64,000 nucleotides of DNA from Planctomycetaceae bacterium (GTDB lineage: Bacteria; Planctomycetota; Planctomycetia; Planctomycetales; Planctomycetaceae). Positions 34,296 through 43,277 of this stretch are shown piece after piece; positions within the stretch are counted from its first letter, which is position 1, and each line of letters begins with the position of its first letter. A program made the position numbers and the translations under genes. The notes under the pieces are model-generated. The model had not been told where the DNA came from and did not search any database. It was given only the letters and a program-made list of their open reading frames with translations. The DNA lies in the NCBI GenBank assembly GCA_029259815.1, contig JAJDEJ010000262.1, positions 18,885 through 82,884 of the forward strand, read 5' to 3'.

Positions 34296-35939
34296 ATGTC
34301 AAAGGTCCACGGGGGGAAACTGGCCGCACGCACGCTCAAGAACGCCGGAGTCGAGTGCATCTTCACCCTGTGTGGCGGACATGTGATGCCCATCTATGAC
34401 GGCTGCCTCGACGAGGACATTCGCATCATCGATGTGAGGCATGAGCAGGCGACGACACATGCCGCCGATGCGTGGGCAAGGGTCAACCCCGGTAAGATTG
34501 GCGTCGCCGTTGTGACAGCCGGTCCGGGGGTGACCGACTGTGTGACCGGTGTTGCGAATGCATGGCGAGCCAACTCACCCATCCTCGTGTTTGGCGGACA
34601 GGGACCACTGTCCAACTTGCGTCGCGGGTCGTTGCAGGAAATGGATCATGTCAGTGTGATGAAGCCGATCACCAAATGGGCCGATGCGTGTTACGACACG
34701 GCTCGCATCGGTGAATACGTCGAGACGGGTATCAAACATGCGGTCTCCGGCTCACCCGGTCCTGCTTATCTAGAGATCCCGATGGACGTGCTGATGAACA
34801 CGTCGGACGGAGCCACAATGAATGACCGCCCCATCTCGACGATCCCGCCCGCCATCACCCCGGACAAATCGTCGGCTCTCGAAGCACTCGACATCCTGAG
34901 ATCAGCCGAGCGACCGATGCTCATGGCCGGCACGAGTGTCAAATGGTCCAACGCTCAACAACAACTCAACACGTTCCTCGAACAGACGAACATCCCTGCA
35001 TACGCCAACGGCATGGGACGGGGCACCATCCCGCGCGGGTCAAAGCACCTGTTCAATCGCACTCGCCGCGCTGCGACGTCGGAGTGTGACGTGATGGTCC
35101 TCGCGGGCACGGTCCTCGATTTCCGCATGGGCTTCGGTCAGAAGATCCCGCCATCAACAAAGATCATCCAACTCGACATGGACTACACGTTGATCGGTCA
35201 CAACCGACCATCGGACGTCGCTCTCGTCGGCAACCTCGCCTGCAGTTTCGACCTGCTCAATCAAACGATGCAGGACGAAGGCATCTCACTCGACTTCAGC
35301 GATTACTCTGCCAAGCTGCGAGCGGGAGAGGACGCTGCCGAGCAGGAACTCGCCGGTCGCTACTCGTCAGGCGATTCACCCATCGACCCGCTCCGACTCT
35401 GCAAGGAGATCGCTGACGCGGTGACCGACGACATGATCGTGATCGGCGACGGAGGCGACATCGTGGCACAGGCATCGAAGGTCGTCCCGATCCCTCGCAA
35501 TGGATACTGGATGGACCCCGGCCCACTCGGCACGCTTGGCGTGGGCATGCCCTTCGCCCTCGCCGCCCAGGTGGCACATCCGGATAAACGCGTGATGATC
35601 ATCTATGGCGACGGCAGCTTCGGCCTCAACGGCTTCGAGTACGACACGGCTGTCCGCTTTGGCCTCCCCATCGTGGGCATCGTGGGCAACGACGCAGCCT
35701 GGGGCCAGATGATGCGTCCGCAGGCTCACTTCTTCGGCAAGGAACGCATGGTCGCCACGCAACTCGCCTACACCCGCTACGACAAGATCGTTGAAGCCAT
35801 GGGCGGGCACGGCGAACACGTCACCCAGCCGGATGACATCGCACCGGCCATTCAGCGCGCCTTCGAGAGCGGCAAACCGGCCTGCGTCAACGTCGAGATG
35901 AAACAGGACACGACCTACGCCGGCGGTTCGTACATCTGA
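34296..35939 (+). CDS. Thiamine-diphosphate enzyme (acetolactate synthase / 2-hydroxyacyl-CoA lyase-like)
   Basis: 547 residues, three-domain ThDP architecture. The catalytic Glu is in DVRHEQATTHAADAW (Glu 50). The C-terminal cofactor motif is GDGSFGLNGFEYDTAVRFGL followed by GND (about 438-468). GGHVMPIYDG and AGPGVTDCVTGVANAW are typical of the ALS/HACL/oxalyl-CoA decarboxylase group. No regulatory ilvH-type subunit gene is adjacent, which argues against a biosynthetic acetolactate synthase. The substrate cannot be fixed from sequence; cytoplasmic. Confidence 0.9.
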   Translation: MSKVHGGKLAARTLKNAGVECIFTLCGGHVMPIYDGCLDEDIRIIDVRHEQATTHAADAWARVNPGKIGVAVVTAGPGVTDCVTGVANAWRANSPILVFGGQGPLSNLRRGSLQEMDHVSVMKPITKWADACYDTARIGEYVETGIKHAVSGSPGPAYLEIPMDVLMNTSDGATMNDRPISTIPPAITPDKSSALEALDILRSAERPMLMAGTSVKWSNAQQQLNTFLEQTNIPAYANGMGRGTIPRGSKHLFNRTRRAATSECDVMVLAGTVLDFRMGFGQKIPPSTKIIQLDMDYTLIGHNRPSDVALVGNLACSFDLLNQTMQDEGISLDFSDYSAKLRAGEDAAEQELAGRYSSGDSPIDPLRLCKEIADAVTDDMIVIGDGGDIVAQASKVVPIPRNGYWMDPGPLGTLGVGMPFALAAQVAHPDKRVMIIYGDGSFGLNGFEYDTAVRFGLPIVGIVGNDAAWGQMMRPQAHFFGKERMVATQLAYTRYDKIVEAMGGHGEHVTQPDDIAPAIQRAFESGKPACVNVEMKQDTTYAGGSYI

Positions 35940-35986
35940 GCGATCACATTCCCACAGACCAGCCGTTGTCATTCTTGCGAAGGGTT

Positions 35987-36086
35987 GTCATTCCCGCGAA
36001 GGCGGGAATCCAGTGCGCACTGAAGTGATGTCCTTGTTTGTCTTGAGATTCGACGTTGTCTGGATTCCCGCCTTCGCGGGAATGAC
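35987..36086. repeat. dRS3-like inverted repeat
   Basis: Two perfect 27-base arms, 35987-36013 and 36060-36086, in inverted orientation. Each arm is itself palindromic around TTCCCGCGAAGGCGGGAA. The core resembles the ATTCCC-n8-GGGAAT pattern of the neisserial dRS3 element and similar repeats in other bacteria. It lies between the converging ThDP-enzyme and TIGR03032 genes and could also stop transcription. Confidence 0.85.
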
Positions 36087-36148
36087 GTGAATCACGAGCA
36101 GGAGGACGGGTAACGGTCACATACATCGAGCCGTCGGCTTGGGAGAGG

Positions 36149-37306
36149 TTAGAGCGACTGTTCTTCGCCGATGATCATCAGGCGTTCGATCTCGTTGTTC
36201 TGGAAGCCGACAGCCATCGGTTGACGTGTGCCGGGGAGGGTCACAACGTCGTAGAGTTCAGTGACGAGTGATCCGTCCAGCCGCAGCGAGTGGGCGATGG
36301 CGCCCGTGTTCAGGTCGATCACCTGCAACCCGCAGCGGGCCTCTGCCTGTTTTTCAGTGAGACGCTCGTCCAACGCAAGGCCATGAAAGCTGACGTGCCT
36401 CGGTTTGGACAGCGTGGCGATGGCGTAGTCCCCCTGGAACGCGAGTCCTCGCAGATATCCCGGACAGAACGCGACCGGCTCGAACTTGCCGCTGTCGAGA
36501 TCGACCCGACCGAACTCTCCCGTGCCCGAATTGTGGACCCAGAGTTGATCACGATACCAGCGGGGCGAGTGAGGCATTGACAGGCCACGAGCGACGACCT
36601 CGTTCTGTTGCACGTCGATGATGCAGCCGCCGTCCTGTCTGCGGTCGCGCCAACCATCGTTGACGTCCGACTCCGACACCGCCGTCACATAGGCCGGCTC
36701 GCCGTCCTTTATCGCCAAACCATTGAGATGACAGCGGTCCTCCGGCACGAGAGCCGAGAGGAATCGCGGCTTCCACAACGGCACAAAGTTTGAGTTCTCC
36801 GAGATGGTCGCGAGGCAACCGAACAGCGTGTTCACGAAGACGAGCCGTCCGTTCTTGTCGACCGCCATGTCGTGCACGTCGAGGTGGCCGGTGGTGTAGC
36901 CGACGCGCGGGATGTACGCGAAGTCATACCCCCGGTTGACCCACGCGGGAATGGCCGAGTCGGGCTTCTCGGGATCGGGGGCCTGATGGGGGATGGCCTG
37001 CGTGGTTGAGCGTTCCAGCCGCCAGAGTTGATACCGCGAACTGAGCCAAATCGACTGCGCATCGGGAGCGGCCCACATGCCCATGCAATGCTTGAACGTC
37101 CGCTCGAACAACGACAGCGAACGATCGGCCTTACAACCCACAAAGAAGACCTTCCCCGTCTGATAGGTCGTGAAGGCCAGGCTCATTCTCTGTTCGGTCA
37201 GCCAATCCGTGAAGTACCGCGACGCCATCGCATTGAGCCAGGGTTTGGCAGCAGTCGAGCCTGATGTGGATAGCGGTATCTCGGAGGATGTGGGTTGATC
37301 AGTCAT
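36149..37306 (-). CDS. TIGR03032 family protein
   Basis: 385 residues. The family pattern is clear: WLTEQRMSLAFTTYQTGKVF at the start, YDFAYIPRVGYTTGHLDVHD in the middle and LAIKDGEPAYVTAVSESDV, consistent with a six-bladed propeller-like fold. No signal peptide, so probably cytoplasmic. The function of the family is not established. Its ATG overlaps the end of a possible 32-residue frame upstream. Confidence 0.9.
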   Translation of the reverse strand: MTDQPTSSEIPLSTSGSTAAKPWLNAMASRYFTDWLTEQRMSLAFTTYQTGKVFFVGCKADRSLSLFERTFKHCMGMWAAPDAQSIWLSSRYQLWRLERSTTQAIPHQAPDPEKPDSAIPAWVNRGYDFAYIPRVGYTTGHLDVHDMAVDKNGRLVFVNTLFGCLATISENSNFVPLWKPRFLSALVPEDRCHLNGLAIKDGEPAYVTAVSESDVNDGWRDRRQDGGCIIDVQQNEVVARGLSMPHSPRWYRDQLWVHNSGTGEFGRVDLDSGKFEPVAFCPGYLRGLAFQGDYAIATLSKPRHVSFHGLALDERLTEKQAEARCGLQVIDLNTGAIAHSLRLDGSLVTELYDVVTLPGTRQPMAVGFQNNEIERLMIIGEEQSL

Positions 37307-37401
37307 CTTGAATACTTGTGACTTGGGCTTGAGTACAGGAGTGCACGTTTCTTAATTAGCTCCCAATCTGGCACAAAGACATCCCTGACATCAACGCCCA
37401 T
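37303..37401 (-). CDS. Possible 32-residue peptide or gene remnant ahead of the TIGR03032 gene
   Basis: ATG 37401 gives MGVDVRDVFVPDWELIKKRA and ends SHKYSR, with a TGA that overlaps the next gene's ATG (ATGA). The frame upstream of this ATG also reads like protein (FESLAIYRL) until a stop, which suggests the tail of a longer, truncated gene. No ribosome site is clear. Either a small coupled leader peptide or a remnant. Confidence 0.3.
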   Translation of the reverse strand: MGVDVRDVFVPDWELIKKRALLYSSPSHKYSR

Positions 37402-37433
37402 GAGCCGATAGATTGCAAGGCTCTCGAATCACA

Positions 37434-39662
37434 TCAAGCCAATTGTTTGCGGAAACGGGCGAGGCTAATGGTGAAAATGGCCAGCGTACAAAGGAATAGT
37501 CCGCTGACGTGGGGCAGCAGGTCAGCGAATCCGGCTCCACGCAGGACCACGCCACGCAGGATCTCCAGGAAGTAGGTCACGGGAATGGCGAACGTGACGA
37601 GATAGATCGGCAGAGGCATTTGACTGCGGGGAAACATGAACCCTGAGAGGAGCACCGATGGCAACATGATCAAGAATGCAAACTGGATCGCAGCCAGTTG
37701 CGTCTTCGCCAATGTTGAGACCAGCAACCCGAGTCCGAGTCCGCACAGGAGAAAGAGCAGCGAAAGTGCGAGCAGTTGAATGAGGTCGCCTCGAATCGGC
37801 ACGCGAAAAACGTAGACCATCACCGCCAGCACAATCAGCACTTCCAGAAATCCAATCACCGCATAAGGCACAAGCTTGCCCAGCAGCAGCCCTGACCGAC
37901 TGACGGGGGTGACGAACAATTGCTCCAACGTGCCCAGTTCACGCTCTCGCACGATGGCAAACGACGTCAGGAACAACGTCACCAGTTGCAGGATGATGCC
38001 GACCAGTCCCGGGACGAAGAAGTGCGAGCTTTCGAGATTCGGGTTATACAGCAGTCGCGGACGCATTTCGATCGGGATCGCGGCTGTCCCTTCTGCGTTT
38101 CGAGAGGGGACCGCAGGCAAGGCTTCGACAAACGGTCGAGTGCGACGCAGGGACAGGTTGATCCCCAGCAGATTCGTGGTGTTGAGTGCAGCCGTGGCGA
38201 CCTGCGAGTCGCTCCCGTCAATCAGCACCTGTACCTGGGCCTGTTCATGATTCAGCAGGCTTTCGCTGTAGTCGGGCGGTATGCGCAAGCCCACCTTCGC
38301 TTCACCCGATGTCATCGCTCTCCGAAACGACTCTTCATCCGTGACCCGATCGATCATGCGGAACGTGCGTGTGTTCTGAAAGGCATCACGGAGTTCCCGA
38401 GCCGCCTGTCGACCGTCCAGGTCGTACACGACCGTTGGAATGTCTTCGATCTCGGTATTGATGGCGTACCCAAAGATGAGCGTCTGCATCACTGGCACCA
38501 CGAGCATAAAGACCAGTGTCGATGGCTGCCGACGAATGTGTGAGAACTCTTTCAGCAGAATGGCCATCAAACCGAAGAGCGGCCGGGCTGGGATCGATGC
38601 TTGTGGAGTTGAGCCCTCCTCCGATTCCGAGACTGTCGACTGCGTGTGTGGGAACTCCGCATCCGTCACAGACTGAGACAATCCCACAGTGGATTGCACA
38701 GCGATGGCTTTCGAGCCAACCCGGCGGTCATGGTCCGTCTGTGATCGCGTCATTGTGACAAAGACGTCTTCCAGCGAAGGCGCGATCGGTCGCACCTCCA
38801 TCGTGGGATCTGCTGTGACCTCTTTCAAACCCTCCTCATCCAGCGAGTCGCGGACCAGTGCATGAATTGCATCGCCGAAGAACGTGGCGTCGATCACGTC
38901 AGCATTCTTGCGGAGTTTGGCCAGTTGTTCGGTCGGATGTTCGACGGTCAGCTCCCAGCGGCGAGTTCCGGCAGGAGTGACGTCATCGAGCAGCTTCAAC
39001 TCGTCGGGTGGACCGCAAACGATGAGGCGCGACGAATGCAGGTAACCGATCTCGCTGCAACGCTCGGCCTCGTCCATGTAGTGCGTGGTGACCAGTTGCG
39101 TGACCCCTTCGCCCGCCAGTTGAAACAACAGATCCCACAGGTCACGGCGTGCAACCGGGTCGATGCCGGCGGTCGGCTCGTCGAGAAATAGCATCTGCGG
39201 TTCATGAATCAGCGCACAGGCCAACGCGAGCCGCTGCTTCCATCCTCCCGACAGTGTGCCCGCCAGTTGATCGACACGGTCTCCCAGTGACGTCAGCTCC
39301 AACACATCCTGTGTTCGCTGGGCGAGACGTTCGGGAGTGAGACCATAGATGCGACCATAGAAGTGAATGTTCTCGATGACGCTCAAGTCGCCGTAGAGAC
39401 TGAAACTCTGCGACATGTAACCGATGTGTCGTTTGATCTCCTCAGCATGTGTCGCGACATCACGACCCAGCACGCGGGCCATTCCGGAGGTCGGCGGAAG
39501 CACGCCGCACAGCATCCGGATAATCGTCGACTTCCCGCTGCCATTCGGCCCCAACAGACCAAAGATGGCTCCCTTCTGGACTTGGAACGACACATCGTTG
39601 ACGGCGATGAAGTCTCCGAAGTGGCGTGTGAGGTTTCGGACATCGATGACCGGCTCGGTCAT
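37434..39662 (-). CDS. ABC-2 exporter with ATPase and permease fused in one chain
   Basis: 742 residues. The ATPase half (about 1-305) has Walker A GPNGSGKST, signature LSGGWKQR, Walker B LFLDEPTAGIDP and switch His in TTHYMDEAERCSE. A linker (about 310-365) follows, then an ABC-2 permease (about 365-742) with six or so helices, a large extracytoplasmic loop, and a PVSRSGLLLGKLVPYAVIGF segment. It looks like YbhF joined to a YbhS/YbhR-type permease. It overlaps the HlyD gene by 4 bases (ATGA), forming a tripartite-type export pair; an outer-membrane partner is not in the window. Confidence 0.92.
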   Translation of the reverse strand: MTEPVIDVRNLTRHFGDFIAVNDVSFQVQKGAIFGLLGPNGSGKSTIIRMLCGVLPPTSGMARVLGRDVATHAEEIKRHIGYMSQSFSLYGDLSVIENIHFYGRIYGLTPERLAQRTQDVLELTSLGDRVDQLAGTLSGGWKQRLALACALIHEPQMLFLDEPTAGIDPVARRDLWDLLFQLAGEGVTQLVTTHYMDEAERCSEIGYLHSSRLIVCGPPDELKLLDDVTPAGTRRWELTVEHPTEQLAKLRKNADVIDATFFGDAIHALVRDSLDEEGLKEVTADPTMEVRPIAPSLEDVFVTMTRSQTDHDRRVGSKAIAVQSTVGLSQSVTDAEFPHTQSTVSESEEGSTPQASIPARPLFGLMAILLKEFSHIRRQPSTLVFMLVVPVMQTLIFGYAINTEIEDIPTVVYDLDGRQAARELRDAFQNTRTFRMIDRVTDEESFRRAMTSGEAKVGLRIPPDYSESLLNHEQAQVQVLIDGSDSQVATAALNTTNLLGINLSLRRTRPFVEALPAVPSRNAEGTAAIPIEMRPRLLYNPNLESSHFFVPGLVGIILQLVTLFLTSFAIVRERELGTLEQLFVTPVSRSGLLLGKLVPYAVIGFLEVLIVLAVMVYVFRVPIRGDLIQLLALSLLFLLCGLGLGLLVSTLAKTQLAAIQFAFLIMLPSVLLSGFMFPRSQMPLPIYLVTFAIPVTYFLEILRGVVLRGAGFADLLPHVSGLFLCTLAIFTISLARFRKQLA

Positions 39663-40786
39663 GGCGTCCCCTCCAGCCAGACGTCGGCTGCCATCCCCGG
39701 CCTGAGGCGGTCGTGCCCCTCCAGCAATGTCACCTTGATGCGAAACACCTGCTTGGACCGTTCCTCCGGTGTCTGCACATTCCCCGGCGTGAACTCCGCC
39801 TGCCGTGCGATGAACGTGATCTCACCATCGAATGACTCCGAAGGATAACTATCAACAGTCACTTCCAGTTTCTGGCCGAGCGAAATGTCGAGTTCGTTCT
39901 CCGGCACGTACGCCCGCACCCACAGACGGGTGGTGTCGACCAGCGAGACGACCGGCGCGTTCGCAGCGACGAGATCTCCGGGTTGCAGTTCGAGGGCCTC
40001 CACAACACCGACCGTCGGTGAGCGGACTTTCAACTCCTCGATCTGCTTGTCGATCGCGGCGAGAGCACTCTCTGCCGCCTGCATCGCCGAGTGTGCTTCT
40101 GCGATCTCTTCCTCACGATAGCCGTTCTGCATCAGTTGCCATGCCTGGTTCGCCTCCCGGACACGTGCTTCTGCGATCGCGATCTCTTCCTCACGAGTTC
40201 CCTCTTCGAGCAGCTCCAGTTGCTCACGTCGGGCAGTCACCCGCTCGGTCGCCGCCTGTCTTTCCTTCTTCGCACGGTCGAGTGCCTCCTGAGTCGCTGC
40301 CCCCTGTTTGTGCAGATTCGACGTGCGTCCGTAGACCTCTTCCGCCAGATCGAGCTCCGCGATCACCAGATTCAATTCGGCCCGAGCGGCTTCCAACTCC
40401 TGATCCCGGGGACCGTTCTGCAGCATGAGCAGGTTGGCCTGCGACTGCTCCTCCCGGGCCTTCGCCTGTGCGATCTCCTCGACCCGATACCCGCTGACCA
40501 GCTTCTCATGAGCCGTCTTCCGCTGCTTCCAAACGGCTTCCGCCTCCGCCCGCCGCTGGAGCAGATCGAACGGCTCCAACTCGACCAGCACGTCACCCGC
40601 CTCAACGAGTTGCCCCTCCTCGACCGAAACAACATGCACCCGCCCGCCGACTCTCGACCCCAGCCGAATCTCATCCGCCTCGATAAAGCCGGAAACCGTC
40701 CGCGGTCCCACCTGCCGCTGGCTGTACCACAAACTCGCAATGAGCACCGCCGCCACCAGCACAAATCCGATTGCCCGTTGAATCAT
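39659..40786 (-). CDS. HlyD/YbhG-type periplasmic adaptor
   Basis: 375 residues from ATG 40786, with GAGGAA just upstream; the open frame extends further without a ribosome site. An N-terminal membrane anchor (about 5-22) is followed by a biotinyl-lipoyl half-motif (GSRVGGRVHVVSVEEGQLVE), a long coiled-coil hairpin (about 90-225) with repeated GxREEEIAxAxA phrases (GTREEEIAIAEARV, GYREEEIAEAHSA), and the closing beta-barrel. It should join the fused ABC exporter encoded next to an outer-membrane channel. Confidence 0.92.
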   Translation of the reverse strand: MIQRAIGFVLVAAVLIASLWYSQRQVGPRTVSGFIEADEIRLGSRVGGRVHVVSVEEGQLVEAGDVLVELEPFDLLQRRAEAEAVWKQRKTAHEKLVSGYRVEEIAQAKAREEQSQANLLMLQNGPRDQELEAARAELNLVIAELDLAEEVYGRTSNLHKQGAATQEALDRAKKERQAATERVTARREQLELLEEGTREEEIAIAEARVREANQAWQLMQNGYREEEIAEAHSAMQAAESALAAIDKQIEELKVRSPTVGVVEALELQPGDLVAANAPVVSLVDTTRLWVRAYVPENELDISLGQKLEVTVDSYPSESFDGEITFIARQAEFTPGNVQTPEERSKQVFRIKVTLLEGHDRLRPGMAADVWLEGTP

Positions 40787-40933
40787 CAGGTTCCTCAAGA
40801 CGAGCCAAGAGAGGGCGAATGAAGGTGAGTCGACACGGTCACGAGACGTAGAAGATACCGTCCCCTCGGACAACTTCACAGCGGTCGCTCGTCAGCAACC
40901 CTATGTCTTGCGACGGATGCACACGCTTGGGAC

Positions 40934-41641
40934 TCAACTCAACCAGTTCGAGAACGAGGCTCGCGGCTTGGGGGTGTCCATCCATGATGTATCTGGCAGG
41001 GGGAGTTTTATTGCCTCTTCCACTGTCAGCCAACCGGATGAAAGCGGCATGCTGCTTCTCTTGCCGCGCTGGGTGATCCAGCACAGTTTTCGTTGCTGCT
41101 CACACTTGTGTGCGATATCGAGCGTCGCCCGCACATCAGCTGCAAGATACTTCAAGACTTCATCCGTGCGACCATCGGCCCAGAACTGCGGCACCTCATG
41201 TTGCTGGACAATCCTCGACTTGCCTGGCAGCCCCATCCCTTGAGCCACACTGTCGAGTCCGATCGGGAAACCCCGATCACAGACCACATGGAACATCATG
41301 TCCACGTGCCCGAGCGCCAGCCGTCGACACTCTTCTCGGAGGCCCGATTCCTCCGCCAGAATGTCGAAATCAAACCCCAGCCCGTTCCAAGTCACGATTG
41401 TGAAGCCATTCTTGACGAGTTCCAGTAAATCCTTGACGACTCGTCCGGCCTCTGCTTGTGACATGTGCGGCGACCGTTCTCCATCCTCTGTGACGCCATG
41501 CCAGAAGTGTGGCTCATTATCTGTGACACCATACGTCGCCGCACAACAGATCCCCAAAGGTCGAAGCGACTTCAGATCACTCACTGGTCCGGGGGTAATC
41601 TTTGCCGTCTCGATGTCGAACGCAACATACTTGCGGGGCAT
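40934..41641 (-). CDS. RNase H-fold 3'-5' exonuclease-like protein (DEDD type)
   Basis: 235 residues. DEDD-family acidic residues are visible: FDIET at the start (Asp 9, Glu 11), NGLGFDFDIL in the middle (about 86-95) and YLAADVRATLDIA near residue 180. This is the predicted 3'-5' exonuclease fold related to DnaQ and PolB exonuclease domains. No polymerase domain is attached, so it may act alone in DNA or RNA repair. Substrate unknown. Confidence 0.8.
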   Translation of the reverse strand: MPRKYVAFDIETAKITPGPVSDLKSLRPLGICCAATYGVTDNEPHFWHGVTEDGERSPHMSQAEAGRVVKDLLELVKNGFTIVTWNGLGFDFDILAEESGLREECRRLALGHVDMMFHVVCDRGFPIGLDSVAQGMGLPGKSRIVQQHEVPQFWADGRTDEVLKYLAADVRATLDIAHKCEQQRKLCWITQRGKRSSMPLSSGWLTVEEAIKLPLPDTSWMDTPKPRASFSNWLS

Positions 41642-41650
41642 GCTGAGGCC

Positions 41651-42049
41651 TCATCTGTCTATTGGAAAGTGAACGATCGGTAATGAACAATTCCGTGTAA
41701 CACAATCAACAGCAATCGCATTTTCCCACTCGGTCTTTCCACCAAGATTGTCATCGCCCGTCATGCAGTCACTGAAATGACAGCGGGCGAACATTGATTC
41801 GTTGAAGTCACCACGAAGATCACAAGCCTCGAAGAGACAGTCCACGAATCTTGAACGAAATGCGCCACACCAATACAAGTCCAGATTCTTGAAAGTGCAA
41901 CCAACAAACACGGCACCATAGAGATTGGCTCCCTCCATCGTGCAGTCTAGGAAATGGCAATCGGCCCACATTGAGTCTTCTAACAGGAGCTGTCCTGAGT
42001 GTTGTTGATCGACTCCTTTGACCGTTTCGTTGAAATGAATCTGGTCCAT
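41651..42049 (-). CDS. Pentapeptide-repeat-like protein
   Basis: 132 residues from ATG 42049; a GTG at 42115 would add 22 residues. The middle shows A(D/N)LxF-like and FxxCxF spacing (MWADCHFLDCTMEGANLYGA, FVGCTFKNLDLYW, FVDCLFEACDLRG), a right-handed beta helix with cysteines on one face. Such proteins can mimic DNA or form scaffolds; function here unknown. It ends 9 bases before the exonuclease-like gene starts. Confidence 0.75.
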   Translation of the reverse strand: MDQIHFNETVKGVDQQHSGQLLLEDSMWADCHFLDCTMEGANLYGAVFVGCTFKNLDLYWCGAFRSRFVDCLFEACDLRGDFNESMFARCHFSDCMTGDDNLGGKTEWENAIAVDCVTRNCSLPIVHFPIDR

Positions 42050-42252
42050 GCTTACTGCCGTGCAGGCCCGACTCTCGCCGGACACGATCGTGGATGTTCG
42101 TTCGATTCCTGTCACTGTCCGGCACAGCCGGACCTACCTGACTATCCCCACCAGCGTTCCCGCCAATTGAGAAGGAAGTGTAGCCAATCCAAAAGGATGC
42201 ATGCCGAGGCCAAGAGGGCAGCCATACCCACGATTCGACCGTGTGAATGCTT

Positions 42253-42483
42253 CTATCTCGCGGCTGACCATCCGAATACGGCTGAAAGAGCTAGGAGAAC
42301 AAAATCGAAGACAGATTGGGAAACCGAAAGATCGAGGAGGTAAGGAATGCCATTCACGACAGCAGGTGGCCGAGTCAGGAAAAACACAACAATACAGAGC
42401 CCTGCAATGATTGACTCCCAAGATACTCTCGCAGACATCGATTCGTCGGATGGGGCTGTCAGCCATTGTTGTCGATGTGCCAT
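42253..42483 (-). CDS. Small membrane protein, possibly cut short by an in-frame TAG
   Basis: 76 residues from ATG 42483 with two hydrophobic segments (about 24-40 and 58-73, [14 protein letters not shown]). After the TAG at 42253-42255 the same frame continues with a third convincing membrane helix (MAALLASACILLDWLHF) and stops at 42142. So either the gene is a 76-residue protein or a longer three-helix protein broken by one nonsense change. It begins 8 bases after the end of the duplicated rho fragment. Confidence 0.6.
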   Translation of the reverse strand: MAHRQQWLTAPSDESMSARVSWESIIAGLCIVVFFLTRPPAVVNGIPYLLDLSVSQSVFDFVLLALSAVFGWSAAR

Positions 42484-42490
42484 GACACTC

Positions 42491-42605
42491 TCAACTCAAG
42501 TTCATACTCAGCAAGAACTCATCGTTCGTCTCCGTCCGGCGCATGCGGTTGACGAGGAGTTCCATGGCTTCGGTCGGGTTCATGTCGTTGCGGACGTGTT
42601 GGACT
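42491..42605 (-). pseudogene. Duplicated 3' end of rho (fragment)
   Basis: On the minus strand this reads [16 protein letters not shown] then [16 protein letters not shown] and stop: the last about 32 residues of Rho with only one or two changes. The true rho end lies at 43278-43387. At DNA level there are about nine differences over the first 95 bases, most of them synonymous. Upstream of residue N the similarity is lost. It marks one border of the PIN/antitoxin insertion. Confidence 0.9.
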
Positions 42606-42611
42606 TCTCAC

Positions 42612-43070
42612 TCACGGAGACCACGTTTGCCAGTCTTGGGCTTTGACGAATTGAGTGAGGTGTTTGACGTTCGTTGTTACGACGGTCACGGGTTCACCCG
42701 TTGACTGCGACCAAGTCAGGGCTTGGGCTACGAGAATGACGTCAATGTCCAGAGCGGCATCGGCACTTGTGGGTTGTCCGCGATTGCGTGCGTCTGCCCA
42801 GAGTTGTGTGGCCTCTTCCAAGACGCTTGTCGTCATGGGGAGGTAGGTGATTGCCAGTGACCGGCAGAATTGGTCAAGACGCTTCAGGCCGGTTGATGCT
42901 CCGGCTCGAACGAGTTCGCGGCGGACTTCGTACCAACAGATTTCAGGGACCGCGACCGTTTCTCCTGCGAGCAAGACGCGTTCCAGCCACTCGCGACATT
43001 GCTGGTTCTCACCCCGCGCGCGAGGATGCGTGACACGGCTCAACGGTCCGGAATCAAGAACGATCGCCAT
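42612..43070 (-). CDS. PIN-domain ribonuclease, toxin-like
   Basis: 152 residues. PIN acidic residues are in place: [13 protein letters not shown] (Asp 6), [13 protein letters not shown] (Glu in the middle) and [12 protein letters not shown] (Asp near 110), with [10 protein letters not shown] close to the end. This is a VapC-like fold that cuts RNA when free of its antitoxin. It overlaps the upstream small gene by 17 bases, the usual toxin-antitoxin coupling, and lies between two copies of the rho 3' end. Confidence 0.88.
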   Translation of the reverse strand: MAIVLDSGPLSRVTHPRARGENQQCREWLERVLLAGETVAVPEICWYEVRRELVRAGASTGLKRLDQFCRSLAITYLPMTTSVLEEATQLWADARNRGQPTSADAALDIDVILVAQALTWSQSTGEPVTVVTTNVKHLTQFVKAQDWQTWSP

Positions 43071-43266
43071 CGAAGAGCGTCCGATAGGATTTGCGGGCCT
43101 CGTCGATCCCTTTCACTAATTCAGTGAATGACTCGCTTTGCTCACGGGCGTCATTCTCATCGACTTCACTCCAATCGTGCAGCATGTCGATGAGATTCTG
43201 CACGGCAGTCTCATACTCGGCGGCAGTGACGGATGAGTCGTCCGGACGTGTCACGTCTGTGCTCAT
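43054..43266 (-). CDS. Probable antitoxin of the PIN toxin
   Basis: 70 residues from ATG 43266 with GGGAG just upstream, 11 bases after the rho stop. The protein is acidic and helical ([20 protein letters not shown]) and lacks a recognisable DNA-binding fold. Position, size and a 17-base overlap with the PIN gene make an antitoxin role likely. Confidence 0.7.
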   Translation of the reverse strand: MSTDVTRPDDSSVTAAEYETAVQNLIDMLHDWSEVDENDAREQSESFTELVKGIDEARKSYRTLFDGDRS

Positions 43267-43277
43267 AGCAACTCCCA

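Noticed and set aside
42253..42255. Readthrough of TAG as pyrrolysine
   Set aside because: No pyrrolysine genes are in view, and no catalytic site surrounds the codon; a nonsense change or a true stop is simpler.
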